Below, one piece after another: positions 46,657-56,971 of a stretch of 64,000 bases of DNA; position 1 is the first letter of the stretch; the number at the start of each line of letters is the position of its first letter. Below the pieces are notes generated by a model, which was given only the letters and a program-made list of their open reading frames with translations, was not told the DNA's origin and ran no database searches. Origin of the DNA: Rhodotorula mucilaginosa (Eukaryota > Basidiomycota > Microbotryomycetes > Sporidiobolales > Sporidiobolaceae); NCBI GenBank assembly GCA_034406715.1, contig CP137871.1, positions 682,001-746,000 on the forward strand, in the 5' to 3' direction. The position numbers and the translations under genes are program-made.

Positions 46657-47299
46657 CTACGTCTGCATCTGTTCCTGCTGCTTGAGGAGTTCTCCCCTGC
46701 GCACGCGAGATAGAAAAGCAGTCAGCGCACTCTCTTGCGAAAGGGGAGAGGCGGCGGAGGCACGACGCTGGCTCAGAAGCGAGCGAGGGCCTGATCGACG
46801 CCACTCATAGCCTCTGTTGTGACAAGAGTGGCTCACCTCAGCTGGACGGAAAAGTCGTCCGCCACGTCGTCGTCGTCCCAGTCGTCCTCCCAGAGCGAGT
46901 CGAGTGCCTTTGACCCTTCTCCTCCGCCACCGGTTGTCGTCGTCGCGCCCTGTCCATTTCCTTGTGCGCCAGCTTTTGCTGCGAGGTGTGCGCCGTAGGA
47001 ATCCTTCTGGTCCCAGTCTGCGCAGAGGAGAACAGACGGGTGTCATGACGCGTCAGCGAAGGAGGAGGGGCAACGTGGCGTATTCCGGGGCGGGCGCACC
47101 CTCTGCCGGGAACTCTTCAAACTCGTCGTCCTGTGTGATGGCGCTTGTCAATGCAGGCCCTGCTTAGGGAGAGCGATGAGAAACTGACCTCTTGCAAGGG
47201 AAGCAGGTGCGGGTTGGTGGTGGCGGTCGTCGTCGGCTTGGACGGCGCTGCCGTCGACGTGGATGCGGTCGCTGTAGATGTCGGTGCTGCGCTCGCCAT
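46657..47299 (-). CDS. SEM1: Sem1/Dss1, 26S proteasome lid and TREX-2 subunit
   Basis: Small acidic intrinsically disordered protein shared by the proteasome lid, TREX-2 mRNA export and BRCA2-type complexes. Four exons (47189-47299, 47100-47130, 46837-47017, 46657-46696) give 120 residues. The two conserved acidic/aromatic binding sites are DDEFEEFPAEDWDQ and LWEDDWDDDDVADDFSVQLR, followed by the helical C-terminus (KELL-type, here GELLKQQEQMQT). It is longer than yeast Sem1 (89 residues) and human DSS1 (70): a Thr/Ser/Ala-rich N-terminal stretch and a Gly/Thr-rich linker between the two sites add the extra residues. Exon 2 is only 31 nt. Confidence 0.92.
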
Positions 47300-47609
47300 G
47301 CTCTCGTTCGCCCCGAGACTCGCGTGTGGATGGAGCAGAACGAGGCTGCTGTTCCACTTTCGTCTCGCTCTTTCTCCCAGCAACGCACACTCTCGATCAG
47401 CTTGATCCGAGGTAAAAGCCCGGGCAAGACACAGGAACGAACAACGCATTCGATTCTGCAGACAAGACCCGGTCCCGCCACGCGCCGTTCGCCTTTCTCC
47501 TGCGCGCTGTTTGCTGTCGATTCTACCTCGCTACACTCGCGCCGACGACACACAGCAAAGCCGGACTGCCCACCACGTTCAACTGGAGCTCCCTTCCGAA
47601 CGACCTGCT

Positions 47610-49715
47610 ATGATGACCGTCGCATCTTGTCCGGGCAAGGTCCTCCTCGCCGGAGGCTACCTCGTCCTCGACCGCAAACACCAGGGCTTTGTCGTCTCGA
47701 CCCCCTCCCGCTTCTACACCGTCGTCCGAAACGCGCCTGCAGCAGCGCAAAACTCTACTACTGGCACCGGCGCAGAAGAAGGACGCAACTCGTTCAGCAT
47801 CAAGGTCGTCAGTCCGCAGTTTGAGGACGGCAGGTGGGACTTCGTCGCAACGAGGGACGAGCAACGGCAGTGGACCGTCGAGCCGGTACAGGGCGAAAGG
47901 TGAGCCAAACACCATGGCGAACATATCGCGGTCTAGATCAGAACCAAGTCCGGGTAGCTGATGCGAATTTCGGATTTCTTCTCTCACGCCAAGCAGCAGC
48001 TCTTCCTCGAATCCGTTCGTCCACCTCTCGCTCCAGGCGACGCTGCAACTCGCCAGCGCAACCGGCGTCGACATCAAGTGCGAGCCACTCGACATCACTA
48101 TCGTCGGCTCAAACGACTTCTACACGCAATCGAGGTCGGTTCGTCGCGATCCTCACTACTCTCGAGCCTCACTTTCCTACGGCGGAAGACGGCGCTGACA
48201 GTCACTCTTATCTCACGCTGAGCAGGAAAAGACGCCGGAACCTTTCGCGCCTCTCAACTGCACGATCCGAAACGTCCACAAGACCGGCCTCGGATCTTCC
48301 GCCGCCATGGTCACCTCGCTCACCTCGTCCCTTTTCCTGCACTGGACTACCACGCCGCCAACCGACTCCGTCTCTCCCTCGCCATCCACATCATCATCAT
48401 CATCAGCAGCAGCTGCTGCAGGCCCCTCCACTTCGAGCTCGCGACTCCCGAACCCGGATCGACAAACCATCGAACTCTTGCACAACCTCGCGCAGTATGT
48501 GCACTCGCTCGCGCAGGGCAAGATCGGCAGCGGCTTTGACGTCTCGGCTGCTGTGCATGGCAGTCAGACGTACCGTCGCTTTGCGGTCGAGTGTCTCGGA
48601 GACTTGCTCGAGCGAGGCACTGCCCCTGTGAGTCCCTTCGAGGGCTTAGTCACGGAGGGCTTGCCCGCTTCAAATGCTGATGGTGAACGGTGCGTGCTTC
48701 CGCAGGTCCCCACGGAGGAACTCTTGTCGATCTTGTCGCCCGCAAAAAACCCCAAATGGACCGACTCCACCACCGCCGGTTCCGTGACCCCTTTCGCCCT
48801 CCCGCCTCACACGCTCCTCCTCCTCGCCGACGTCGACGCCGGTTCCAACACCCCCAGCATGGTCGGTAAAGTCATGCAGTGGAAGAAGGCTCAGCCCGAG
48901 GAGGCCGAGCGGGTGTGGAACGAGTTGGCGAGAGCGAACGAAGGGTTGAGGGATGTGTGTGGCGAATTGAGCGAGGCGGCGAAGCGAGATGGGACGGGTT
49001 ATGCGGCGGAAGTGGCGCGGCTGGCGGGATTGCCTGTGAGAGAGGTCAGTGGGGTCGACTGATTGAGAAATGCGGCGAAGCGGGACCGGTGCTGACGCTG
49101 CGCGAATCTCGTTAGTGGACCGATTCGGCTCTACCCTTCACTGCTGCTGTCGACAGCATCCTGGTGCGTGACACCTTCCATGTACAAGACTCATGTCTTG
49201 ACACTTCATCGCTCATGCAACCCCTTCTTCCCGCAGCAAACGCGCGCCTTGATGCGCGAGATGGGCGCAGCATCTGACGTCCCGATCGAGCCGGCGGAGC
49301 AAACTCGCCTCCTCGATGCTTGCTCTGCGCTCCCGGGCGTGATCGGTGCCGGTGTTCCAGGAGGTATGTCGTCTTCGGAGAGCTCGACCACGGGGACAAC
49401 TCGACGATCGCCAGTAAAGTGGGGGGAAAGCTGACGGCTCAACAACTCGTGCTTCTTCTTACAGCTGGCGGATACGATGCAATCTGGGTCCTTTGCCTGG
49501 ACCCTCCCTCGTCAACCTCCTCGACCGACTCGACTCGGCCCGCAACGGCAGTCGAATCCCTCCTCCGCTCGTACACCGAGATGTCGGTCGGACCGCTCGC
49601 GAGATCGGCCTGGGTCCGTGGTGGCACGTTCGAAGGCGAGGCGGGCTTGCTTCGCGAGCGGGTGGAACAAGTTCCGGGTTTGGTTGATGCGATGGAGAGG
49701 GCGAAGCGGTATTGA
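47610..49715 (+). CDS. ERG8: phosphomevalonate kinase
   Basis: GHMP-family kinase that phosphorylates mevalonate-5-phosphate to the diphosphate in the mevalonate pathway feeding sterols and, in red yeasts, carotenoids. The start is the first of two adjacent Met codons at 47610; MMTVASCPGKVLLAGGYLVL is the family N-terminus. The substrate/ATP motif is KTGLGSSAAMVTSLTSSLFL near 48280, and the QGKIGSGFDVSAAVHGSQTY block near 48520 is typical of ERG8. The C-terminus has GVIGAGVPG and GGYDAIWVLCLD. At least seven exons; an intron at 48628-48705 is 78 nt and open, so it can look coding. The junction after 48134 is uncertain. A Ser/Thr/Ala low-complexity insert (about 48345-48430) follows the GLGSSA motif. 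The stop is 49713-49715. Confidence 0.92.
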
Positions 49716-49887
49716 GCGCATCATGGATTCATCAATCACTGTGAGGATGCAAAGAAGCTGGGCCGGAGCGAAACGAGGCGCCGCCGCGGCAAGACCGGAG
49801 AGACCTTATCATGCTTTCGATGGACGTGGTCGGCTGGCCTTTGGTCAGAACACTAGCAAGCACAACCAAGATGTTCCCGTGTATCCA

Positions 49888-50726
49888 TCAACTGCTATTG
49901 CGCTTCTTGTTCGCGCTGCTCACGGCTACGGGTGCAGGCTCGGCACCTCGTTTCCGACCCTTCGCCGACGACGCTTCATCAGCTGATACCTCCCCTGTGG
50001 CCGCCGAGCCACCCTCTTCGGATCCGTACTTCCGCAAGACGGCCCACGACCAAAGGGCCTTTTCGAGCTCGTCGACGCTGTCCCATTCTTCCCGTTCTTT
50101 GCGATTGAGCATCTCCTCCTTATAAGTCCTCCATGCTTTGACCGTATACTCGCGGTTGGGCTTCTTGCCCGAGTCGTCCGGTCCGAGAGCGGTGGCGTAA
50201 TCGAGTCCTTCGTCGCTCATGAATGGCTCGGAATCGGGATACCAAAGGGCTAGGATCGCCGAGGCAGTGGCCGGACCGACGGCTTTGAGCTTTGAGAGCT
50301 CTTTGAGCGCCGCTTCGTGGTCGTCGTTGACGGATGCGCTGGAGGTTGATTGCCGAATGGCGTCGGGCGCGTTCGTTCCGACCATGTCTTGTAACCGGGG
50401 TCGCCATTTCCCGCGCTAGGAAAGGAGACGGCGGGCGACTCTCATGAGCCTCAAAGCCTGACCTGCTTTAACGTGAAAGGAGAGCAACGCACTGCCAATT
50501 TCCACTGCATCAACTTGCTCAGTTCGTCCCTCGACAACCACGTCTCAGCCTCGGCTCCGTCCTCGGACCTTGCCCGGCGCCGATGTTGCGCCTCGTTTCT
50601 TAGCTCTGTGCGATACCAGCTGTCGAGTTGGACCAGGTCGGCCGAGGTTTTGGAAGCGTTCGCTCGGAGTGAGAGTGCTTCAGGGTAGCGGGTGAGGGCC
50701 GCATCGAGTTCGCTCCGGGTTGGCAT
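49888..50726 (-). CDS. conserved helix-hairpin-helix-like protein of unknown function
   Basis: Two exons (50493-50726 and 49888-50415) give 253 residues. The N-terminal half contains WLSRDELSKLMQWKLARGKW and RPRLQDMV. The second half has a helix-hairpin-helix-like element (LKELSKLKAVGPATASAILA) followed by PDSEPFMSDEGLDYATALG, an arrangement reminiscent of the DNA-glycosylase HhH fold but without the catalytic Lys/Asp signature I would expect for an active glycosylase. The C-terminus is charged with a basic KKR patch. I recall proteins of this layout annotated as conserved hypotheticals in fungi; no function is assigned. Its ATG at 50726 overlaps the proposed ATG of the divergent ETFRF1-like gene. 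Confidence 0.75.
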
Positions 50727-51408
50727 GTCCTTCGGTCGAATCGCTCAGAAGAGTCAGCTTGAGCTCCGCTTGAGCGATTGCGCGCTGTCAGCTTGAGTGG
50801 CGCAGTCCAGCCGTGGTCGACCCCGTCGCGAGCGAGTCTCTCTTTAAGTCTCCGCCCACGTCATCGTGCTCACCACCGAGAGTCTGTAGCAAAGCTGGCG
50901 TCTGTACAGCAGTTACGATTACGCGCCCGGGCGCTCTACAAAGAGGTCCGTCCATCGCTCGTCTGCTCCGCGACGAGTCCCTTCGCATCGTCTCGCTCCG
51001 ATCTCGAAAGCCGCCCCACCTCGCCTCGTCAGCACCACAGAGTCCTCATACTGACGCCCTAACACCCACTTGCAGCTCTTCTACCTCGCAAAGGAGTATC
51101 CCGATCCGAACTACCGCGCGACGGAGCGATTGCACAAGTGCTTCCTCGCCCATGTCGGCGCAGATCGAGAACGCCTCGAGGCAGGGATCGCAAAGGCAGA
51201 CTTTATCAAACGAGGTAGGCACCCCGCGCAGCCTCTTCGCAGAAGCAACGTCCTCGATCGCTGATGCGTGAATGCGACGGCTGGCGACCTGCCTGCAGAA
51301 CTGGAAGCGATGTACTCGCTGAGGAAATACCGCGCCATGAAGCAACGGTACTACGACGAGCCGCCGCCTGCCCCGAACCCAGCTTGGGAAACCGAGACTG
51401 AACCGTGA
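50725..51408 (+). CDS. LYR-motif protein, ETFRF1/LYRM5-like
   Basis: Small mitochondrial LYR protein; the animal homologue ETFRF1 (LYRM5) binds electron-transfer flavoprotein and displaces its flavin. Exons 50890-50945, 51076-51214 and 51299-51408 encode LRLRARALYKE (LYR-like helix), LFYLAKEYPDPNYRATERLH, ADFIKR and ELEAMYSLRKYRAMKQRYYD; the last block is highly characteristic. No ATG exists in frame with exon 2. The best start is a 10-nt exon 50725-50734 (ATG TCC TTC G) spliced to 50890, giving MSFAKLASVQQLRLRARAL and a 104-residue protein of the expected size. The body of the gene is certain; the first exon is an inference. Stop is TGA 51406-51408. Confidence 0.85.
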
Positions 51409-51760
51409 AATCCAACCGTCCGTTCCTCTCCCCTCCACCGGCTCGATCGATGTCCCGAGAAAGAAAGGCAGCCATCTCCCTGGCGCCGAATCATCCTCCA
51501 CGTAACCATGCTTGATTACCGGTAGTGCTACAAAGTCCAGCTGCGAGGGTAAAAGGGAACGGTGTACACCGCGGGGCGGGGGATCACGGCAGAGGGGTTG
51601 CCAAAGTGTCTGTCCAGAACGGAAATGTCGAGAAATGCGAGAAGCGAAAACCGGGCGCGATCGAATGCCGGGAGGAACACAGGAACGAGAAGCGTGTCTG
51701 TGGTACCCGAACGCGCAAGGAAACCGGAGATGATGTACAATGTTGCTGTTGCGGGCGCGT
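51409..51760. other. 352-bp convergent intergenic region
   Basis: Between the convergent stops of the ETFRF1-like and GH17 genes. It should hold both 3' untranslated regions; no gene, repeat or structured element was seen. Confidence 0.5.
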
Positions 51761-54161
51761 TTAGCCGGATGCTTGGCTCGAATCGACGGCGCAAGTCGGG
51801 AAGGTGATGTCCTTCAGGGTCCGGTCCGAGTTGAACAGGCCCCAGTACTGACGCAAGTGAAGAAAGAGATCGCCCCACATGTCAGCAGGAAAGCCTGAAT
51901 CACAAGACGAGTGCTCGGATCGGAGGGACGTACGGGTTCGACGCCGCCAAACTGGACCTTCCACTGCAGCGAGATTCAGAACAGCGGAACAGTCAGCGAT
52001 CATAGCGGAGGTAGAGTGGGTGGAGATAGCTTACAGGCTCATCGAACGGCTCGAAGAAGAAGTAGTCTGCAGGGTAGAAAATGCTTGTCAGCTCAGCCCG
52101 TCGGTCGTGCAATCCCACCATGGTCTTGGAAGGGAGAGAGGCCAAGGGGAGGCAAATCCCGACAGGAAGAAAAGACTCACAGCTCTCGTTTGCGTTGGCC
52201 TGACAAGGGTAGGTGTCGAGGAATGTCTGCAGTTCCGAGACGCCGGCGACCGCCCCGCCGAGAGTGGCGTTCTCGGGTGTCATCGACGCAGTCGGCCAGC
52301 CCGTCTGTGCGTCCAATCAAGCTTACGTAAGCTTTGCTGACCGAGGCGCGAGGGCCCGGAAGAGCAACAAGGCAGAACCGCGACAGAGCGCGCACGCACC
52401 TCTGCGACGTAAGGGACCGGCTTGTTCGAGACGGCTTCAGAGATGGCGACATCGTTCTCCTCGAAGAATTCCCACGTCCAACCCGCGGCTTGATCGACAG
52501 GGACGCCTCCGAACCAAGGGTGCACCTGCGTGCGGTTTTGAGGGGGGGGAAAGGGCAACGAGTTCCTTCAGCGGCTGAACGAAAGCTTTGCGTTTGATCT
52601 CTTCTAGAGAAACGGCCCCGGTTTGGACTCACGTTGGCCATGATAAAGTCCGACCCGGCGGCGAGCGTGTTGGCGTTGGTGAACGCTGAGCCGGCATCGG
52701 CAGTACCGACTGGCAGCGTTTTCGGCAAATTGAGCGCGGCGAGCTGTGTCCGGAACTGCATGTACCCAACATGACGATAGTAAGTGCGTGTCTGCATGGT
52801 AGAGAGGCAGGACTGCCATTCAAGGGACTTTGGCGAGACGAGTCCGTACCGAAGCCATCTGGGAGATGAGGAAGTTGATCGCGGTCGCCTTGTTCTCGGA
52901 GTTCAGGATGTACCTGCGTGCCACGTGAGAACATCATCAATCGCGAGGGATCGTCTAAAAATGACAATCCGAGGAATAGCGCGCACTCGTTGCCGATCGT
53001 GACTCCCGAGACATGATCCGTTCCGTAGATCTGGAGGGCGTCGAGGACCCATTGCTGCTGCTCGGCGTTGACAGTCGAGTTGTCGCCGACATAAGCGCCG
53101 AGCCAGACCGTCATGTTGACCTGAAGGACCACTCTGTCAGTGAGGGTCGCAACCTGAAAAGTCTGGTAATCGAGAACGGAAGTTACCTTCGTGTCTTGAA
53201 TAGCTTGAAGGACCAGTTGCGTCTGGTTACAAGCCGAGCCGTACATGCGCAAACGAGCTGAGAGCAGACCATCGCCAGAGTCAGCCTGGCCTGGTGACCG
53301 GATCGGTACCTTCCGGAAGAGGGGACAGCGTACTGGTCATCTGCGACATGAGCAGGATGTCTTCTGTGACGTTGTTGAGGTTGGCCCCGCACCAGGGCTC
53401 GAGGGCGTTGAACGGCGTGTACGCGAGACCGTAAAAGATGGGCTTCAGGCTGTGCGCAGACAGGACGCGCGCGATATCAGTAACCTCGCTTCTTGCGCGC
53501 AAGCAAAGGACAGAGATGCGAACGGCAAAGGACGACGCACCGGTCATCCTTTTCGAACTGTGACGGGTCTTGCGGGTTCCACTTGACTGCCTTTGCCGTC
53601 CCGTCGACTAACGCGGGCGGGAAGGAAGAAGACGGGGGAGGAGGCGGAGCTCAGCTTCATGCATCGAGTTCTGCGCAAAGTATGCGACTCACTGTACTGC
53701 ATCTTGCCCGATCCGCCCGAGGAGCTCGTGCCGGATGCGCTGTTGTCTTTGTTGTTGGCCGAGACCCTCCATCCGGCGATGCCACCCGCGATGCCTCCGA
53801 CCACGAGGAGGACGACGAGGCCGATCAAGGTCCATTTCTTCCACGAACCCGCTGACCGGGGCTTGCGGTAATCTGTTGCGTACGGGTTATCGCTCCCGCG
53901 CTGGAGGACGGCCGTCTCCTTTGTCCCGTCGTCGCCGAAGGGACTCTGACCGTAGTCGTGGACGCTCCAAGTCGAGTCGTTGCCGTGCGGGGCGTCGTAC
54001 ATGGCCTGGTGAGTTGGCGGGTAGCCTGGCTGCATGCTGCTCTGCGACTCGAAGGGGTTCTGCGCTGCTGACCCGGCTCCTACAGTCTGCGGGTACCGCG
54101 AGTCGTCGCCGAGCATGTTGTACTGCCGCTGAGGGGCGCCGTAACCTTGATGGAACGCCAT
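51761..54161 (-). CDS. membrane-anchored GH17 beta-1,3-glucanase (BtgC/Scw-like)
   Basis: Type II membrane glycoside hydrolase of family 17 acting on cell-wall beta-1,3-glucan. The N-terminal cytoplasmic part (MAFHQGYGAPQRQYNMLGDD) is disordered and Pro/Gln/Ser-rich. One transmembrane segment follows (WTLIGLVVLLVVGGIAGGIA), then a Ser/Gly linker and the catalytic domain: KPIFYGLAYTPFNALEPWCG, LRMYGSACNQTQLVLQAIQD, MTVWLGAYVGDNSTVN. The acid/base Glu is in SGVTIGNE and the nucleophile in VPYVAE-TGWPTAS, with an intron falling directly after that Glu codon. PTCAVDSS precedes the stop at 51761-51763. At least ten introns. The anchored layout matches Aspergillus BtgC-type enzymes rather than secreted Bgl2. 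Confidence 0.93.
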
Positions 54162-54690
54162 GGCGCGGGCTCGCGGTCCGGCTGGCTTGGCTTGGCGTCG
54201 AGAGAAAGGGCACGTACGCGCGACGAGTCCGATTTAGCCTTCAGTCTCGGCGTCGGGGCTCGTGTCGACAGATCCGATCGACGCGAGAGACGAGTTTAGA
54301 CGGCGACGGCGATGAGACGATGCCGACGTCGAAAAATAGTCCCAGTTGTCCGGGCGGTTGGTAAGGCTCGGATGCACGTATAGCTTGCCTCTGGTCTCTA
54401 CCCTGCAGGGCTGTACGAGGGAATCAGCGCAGGAGGGTCGACTGCTTTGTTCGTTCTCTCGGCTCACGTCGCGCCCTTGCACATCGCTGCTCTGCTCCGC
54501 CTGGTCTTGCTCCAGGCTAGCATATCGAGAAATCGCGTGTCCGCACCAGCCCTGCTACCTTTCACCCGCTCAACCGCTCAGGCCCCCAGCGCGGCGACAA
54601 CTTCTGTCTCGTGTTCATTCAACCTCGGCGCCATCCCTCTGATCCATGCACGATGATGACTCGCACGATGGCGCTGGTGACCCACAGCTA
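54162..54690. other. 529-bp gap, possible small plus-strand gene
   Basis: Contains the GH17 promoter at its left end. A pyrimidine-rich leader-like stretch (about 54540-54645) precedes ATG 54649 (GATCCATGC), opening an 80-codon frame that runs to about 54885; an overlapping frame from 54708 is 85 codons. Neither is recognisable, and both overlap the next entry, so no gene is called. Confidence 0.3.
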
Positions 54691-55449
54691 CTACTCGAGG
54701 CGCAGGCATGCCGAATGGTTCTCGACCCGGCGATGTTCTTGACGCTCTGGCCGTGCTGCCTCGGGATGCGCCGCAACAGCGACCCCGACCACCCTCTCGT
54801 CTGCTGCAATCTCCCGCACCGGAACCCAACACGCCGCAGTGGGCAAAAAAGCTCTCAGATTTACAACACAGGAAAAAGAGTATGAACAAGCGACCGCCGT
54901 CTTCCTCCGCTTCCACCGCCGAACCGTCTCGCCAGACCTGCCGCCGATCCCTTCAACAAGCCTAGAGCGTCGCTGCGAGACGCCCCGCCTTTTTGCAGTT
55001 TGCACACGCCTACCGTGTACGATCACCGAACGGTTCAGCTTCATAAGGCGCCGTGAGATGAACGCCAACTCGAGACGCACCTTGGTGCAGGCTTTTTTCT
55101 CCTTCAGAGGCGAACCCGCTCCTCCTCCCGCGGCCACAATGGGCACTTTCTCAAACGGCATGCCAATCACGCCAGTGAGTTCGATCCTCTGCGCGAGATC
55201 GAACATGCTGCCGATATCGACACCAGCAGCGGCGAGGGGGCGGTTTCCGACCCGTTTCGGCGACGACTCGAGGCCGGCACGCGCTGTCACGTGGACCTCG
55301 TCTTCCAGCTCGAGCTCGATTTGGATTGGAGAAGGGGTGCGGTAGCTTGACGGCAGCTGGAGCGGCGACGGAGGGGTGAGGTGCGTTGGCGCGGCGACGC
55401 TTCGCAAAGTGGGCGGACTGAGTGGCGGCGCGGGTCCGACTGAGGCCAT
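54691..55449 (-). CDS. uncertain hypothetical protein
   Basis: A 252-codon frame from ATG 55449, which sits in a good fungal start context (ACGACCATGGCC). The first ~125 residues look protein-like: a Pro/Ser/Thr-rich start (MASVGPAPPLSPPTLRSVAA), an acidic strand (PIQIELELEDEVHVTARAG) and a hydrophobic/glycine segment (MFDLAQRIELTGVIGMPFEK). After about 55075 the composition turns Arg-rich and irregular, and a donor-like GTGCGT follows AAG near 55080, so the true gene probably splices there to an exon I could not identify. No known domain. The opposite strand also has a long open frame, typical of GC-rich sequence, which lowers confidence. Confidence 0.35.
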   Translation of the reverse strand: MASVGPAPPLSPPTLRSVAAPTHLTPPSPLQLPSSYRTPSPIQIELELEDEVHVTARAGLESSPKRVGNRPLAAAGVDIGSMFDLAQRIELTGVIGMPFEKVPIVAAGGGAGSPLKEKKACTKVRLELAFISRRLMKLNRSVIVHGRRVQTAKRRGVSQRRSRLVEGIGGRSGETVRRWKRRKTAVACSYSFSCVVNLRAFLPTAACWVPVREIAADERVVGVAVAAHPEAARPERQEHRRVENHSACLRLE

Positions 55450-55892
55450 GGTCGTGAACCCGTTACCGACCGACCGCGGGAGAGGTTGCTACAATGCAAC
55501 AGAAGAGAATGTTTAGCTGACAGAGCGCGAGAAGTCGCGTGCGGGACCAGGAAAGAAGGGCACCTTGAAGAGAGTGCGCGATGTGGCAAAGCGCGAGAGC
55601 AGTTTGGAAGCGAGCATGCAGCCGGGTCGAGCAAAGATGGGCGTGCGTTCTTCTCTCCTCAATTATTAACTGTGCGTCTAGAAGGAAAGGGTCCAAGGCA
55701 GCTCTCTTCGAAGAACACTTGCTCCGAAGGTCAGGCCGGTTAGGAAGCGCTCCGAAGGAACACGAAGTGGCCTTCCTCTCCGGGGCAACAGGGCTTGGCG
55801 GGAACGAAAAGAAGCTGCGTTATGCTGGCTACAAGAAGGATCTATGTGTATGCGAAAGGGGTTATGCTGGTTGTTTGAACTAGGCCAGCATT
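55450..55892. other. 443-bp gap
   Basis: Between the uncertain gene start (55449) and the HIS3 stop (55893), both minus strand. It should hold the HIS3 3' untranslated region and a promoter; nothing else was seen. Confidence 0.45.
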
Positions 55893-56798
55893 TTAGACGG
55901 CGAGGACGCCCTTGGTGCTCGGAACGTCGCCCGTCTCGTCGCGCTGGATCGCTTCCCGGATCGCGAGCGCGAGAGCCTTGAAGGCGGCCTCGGACCTGTG
56001 GAATAAGGATAATCAGTATGACTCGTTCTGCACTCGGTGGGGGTGCGCGCGCGGGCAGGAGCACGAGAGAAAAAGGCAAAAAAGGGGAAAAGACGCACCT
56101 GTGGTGGTCGTTCTCTCCCCGAAGCACGTCGACGTGGAGGGTGACGCCCGCGGCCTGCGCGAACGACTGGAACACGTGCGGGATCATCTCGGTCGAGAGG
56201 TCGCCAATCTTTTCCCGCTTCAGTTGCAGGTCGCCGCAGAAGTAGGGTCGCGAGGAAATGTCGAGGACGGCGCGCGCGAGGGCCTACACCCAATTCAAGC
56301 GGACGGAATCAGTCACAGCGCTCAAAAAGAAGCGAACCGGTACAGGGAAAGGGGGGGAACGCACCTCGTCGAGCGGGGCAAAGCCGGTGCCGTACCGCCG
56401 GATCCCTCTCCGTTCACCGAGCGCGAGCTTGAACGCCTCGCCGACCGCGAGCGCGCAGTCCTCAGCCGTGTGGTGGTCGTCGACTTCCAAGTCGCCCTTG
56501 CACTGGATCTGGAGCGACATGCGGCCGTGCTTGGCGAGAGCGTGAAACATCTGCACCCGACTCAAGAGACCGTCAACGAAGCCCAGCAACGCGGTCAGCC
56601 TCGTACGTGCAGTCGCTCGGCGTGCAGAGAGGTCAATGCGAGACTCACGTGGTTCAGGAAGCCGATGCCAGTGTTGATTTCGATGACCTGCTTGGCGTCC
56701 GGAGCGTGGTCGAGAGTGATGGTGCACTGGATGTCGGTCTCGCCCGTCTTGCGCGAGACACTCGCCGTGCGGATACTCTTCGAGTCGTAGCCAGCCAT
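55893..56798 (-). CDS. HIS3: imidazoleglycerol-phosphate dehydratase
   Basis: Dehydrates imidazole glycerol phosphate to imidazole acetol phosphate, the sixth step of histidine biosynthesis; manganese-dependent and cytosolic. Four exons (56649-56798, 56365-56550, 56099-56283, 55893-55995) give 207 residues, the normal length for the family. Landmarks are [36 protein letters not shown], the metal-binding [53 protein letters not shown], and the second metal-binding block [20 protein letters not shown]. The start at 56798 is the first Met of the conserved part; an upstream in-frame Met at 56939 would add a non-conserved leader. Product of one complete, intact gene. Confidence 0.96.
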
Positions 56799-56971
56799 CT
56801 TTACTGCCGCTGTAGTCTTACGGTGTGGAGGGAGGAGAGCAACTTGATGGTGGCGCGAGGAGCCGCTCGGCCTCCGGCTCATGTCCGCGGGATTAAGCTG
56901 GACTTCCTCCATAGCAGAGAGCCTGCCATGTGTTCCCATCCACTTAGAGATGCATGATCAAGGTGTCACGT

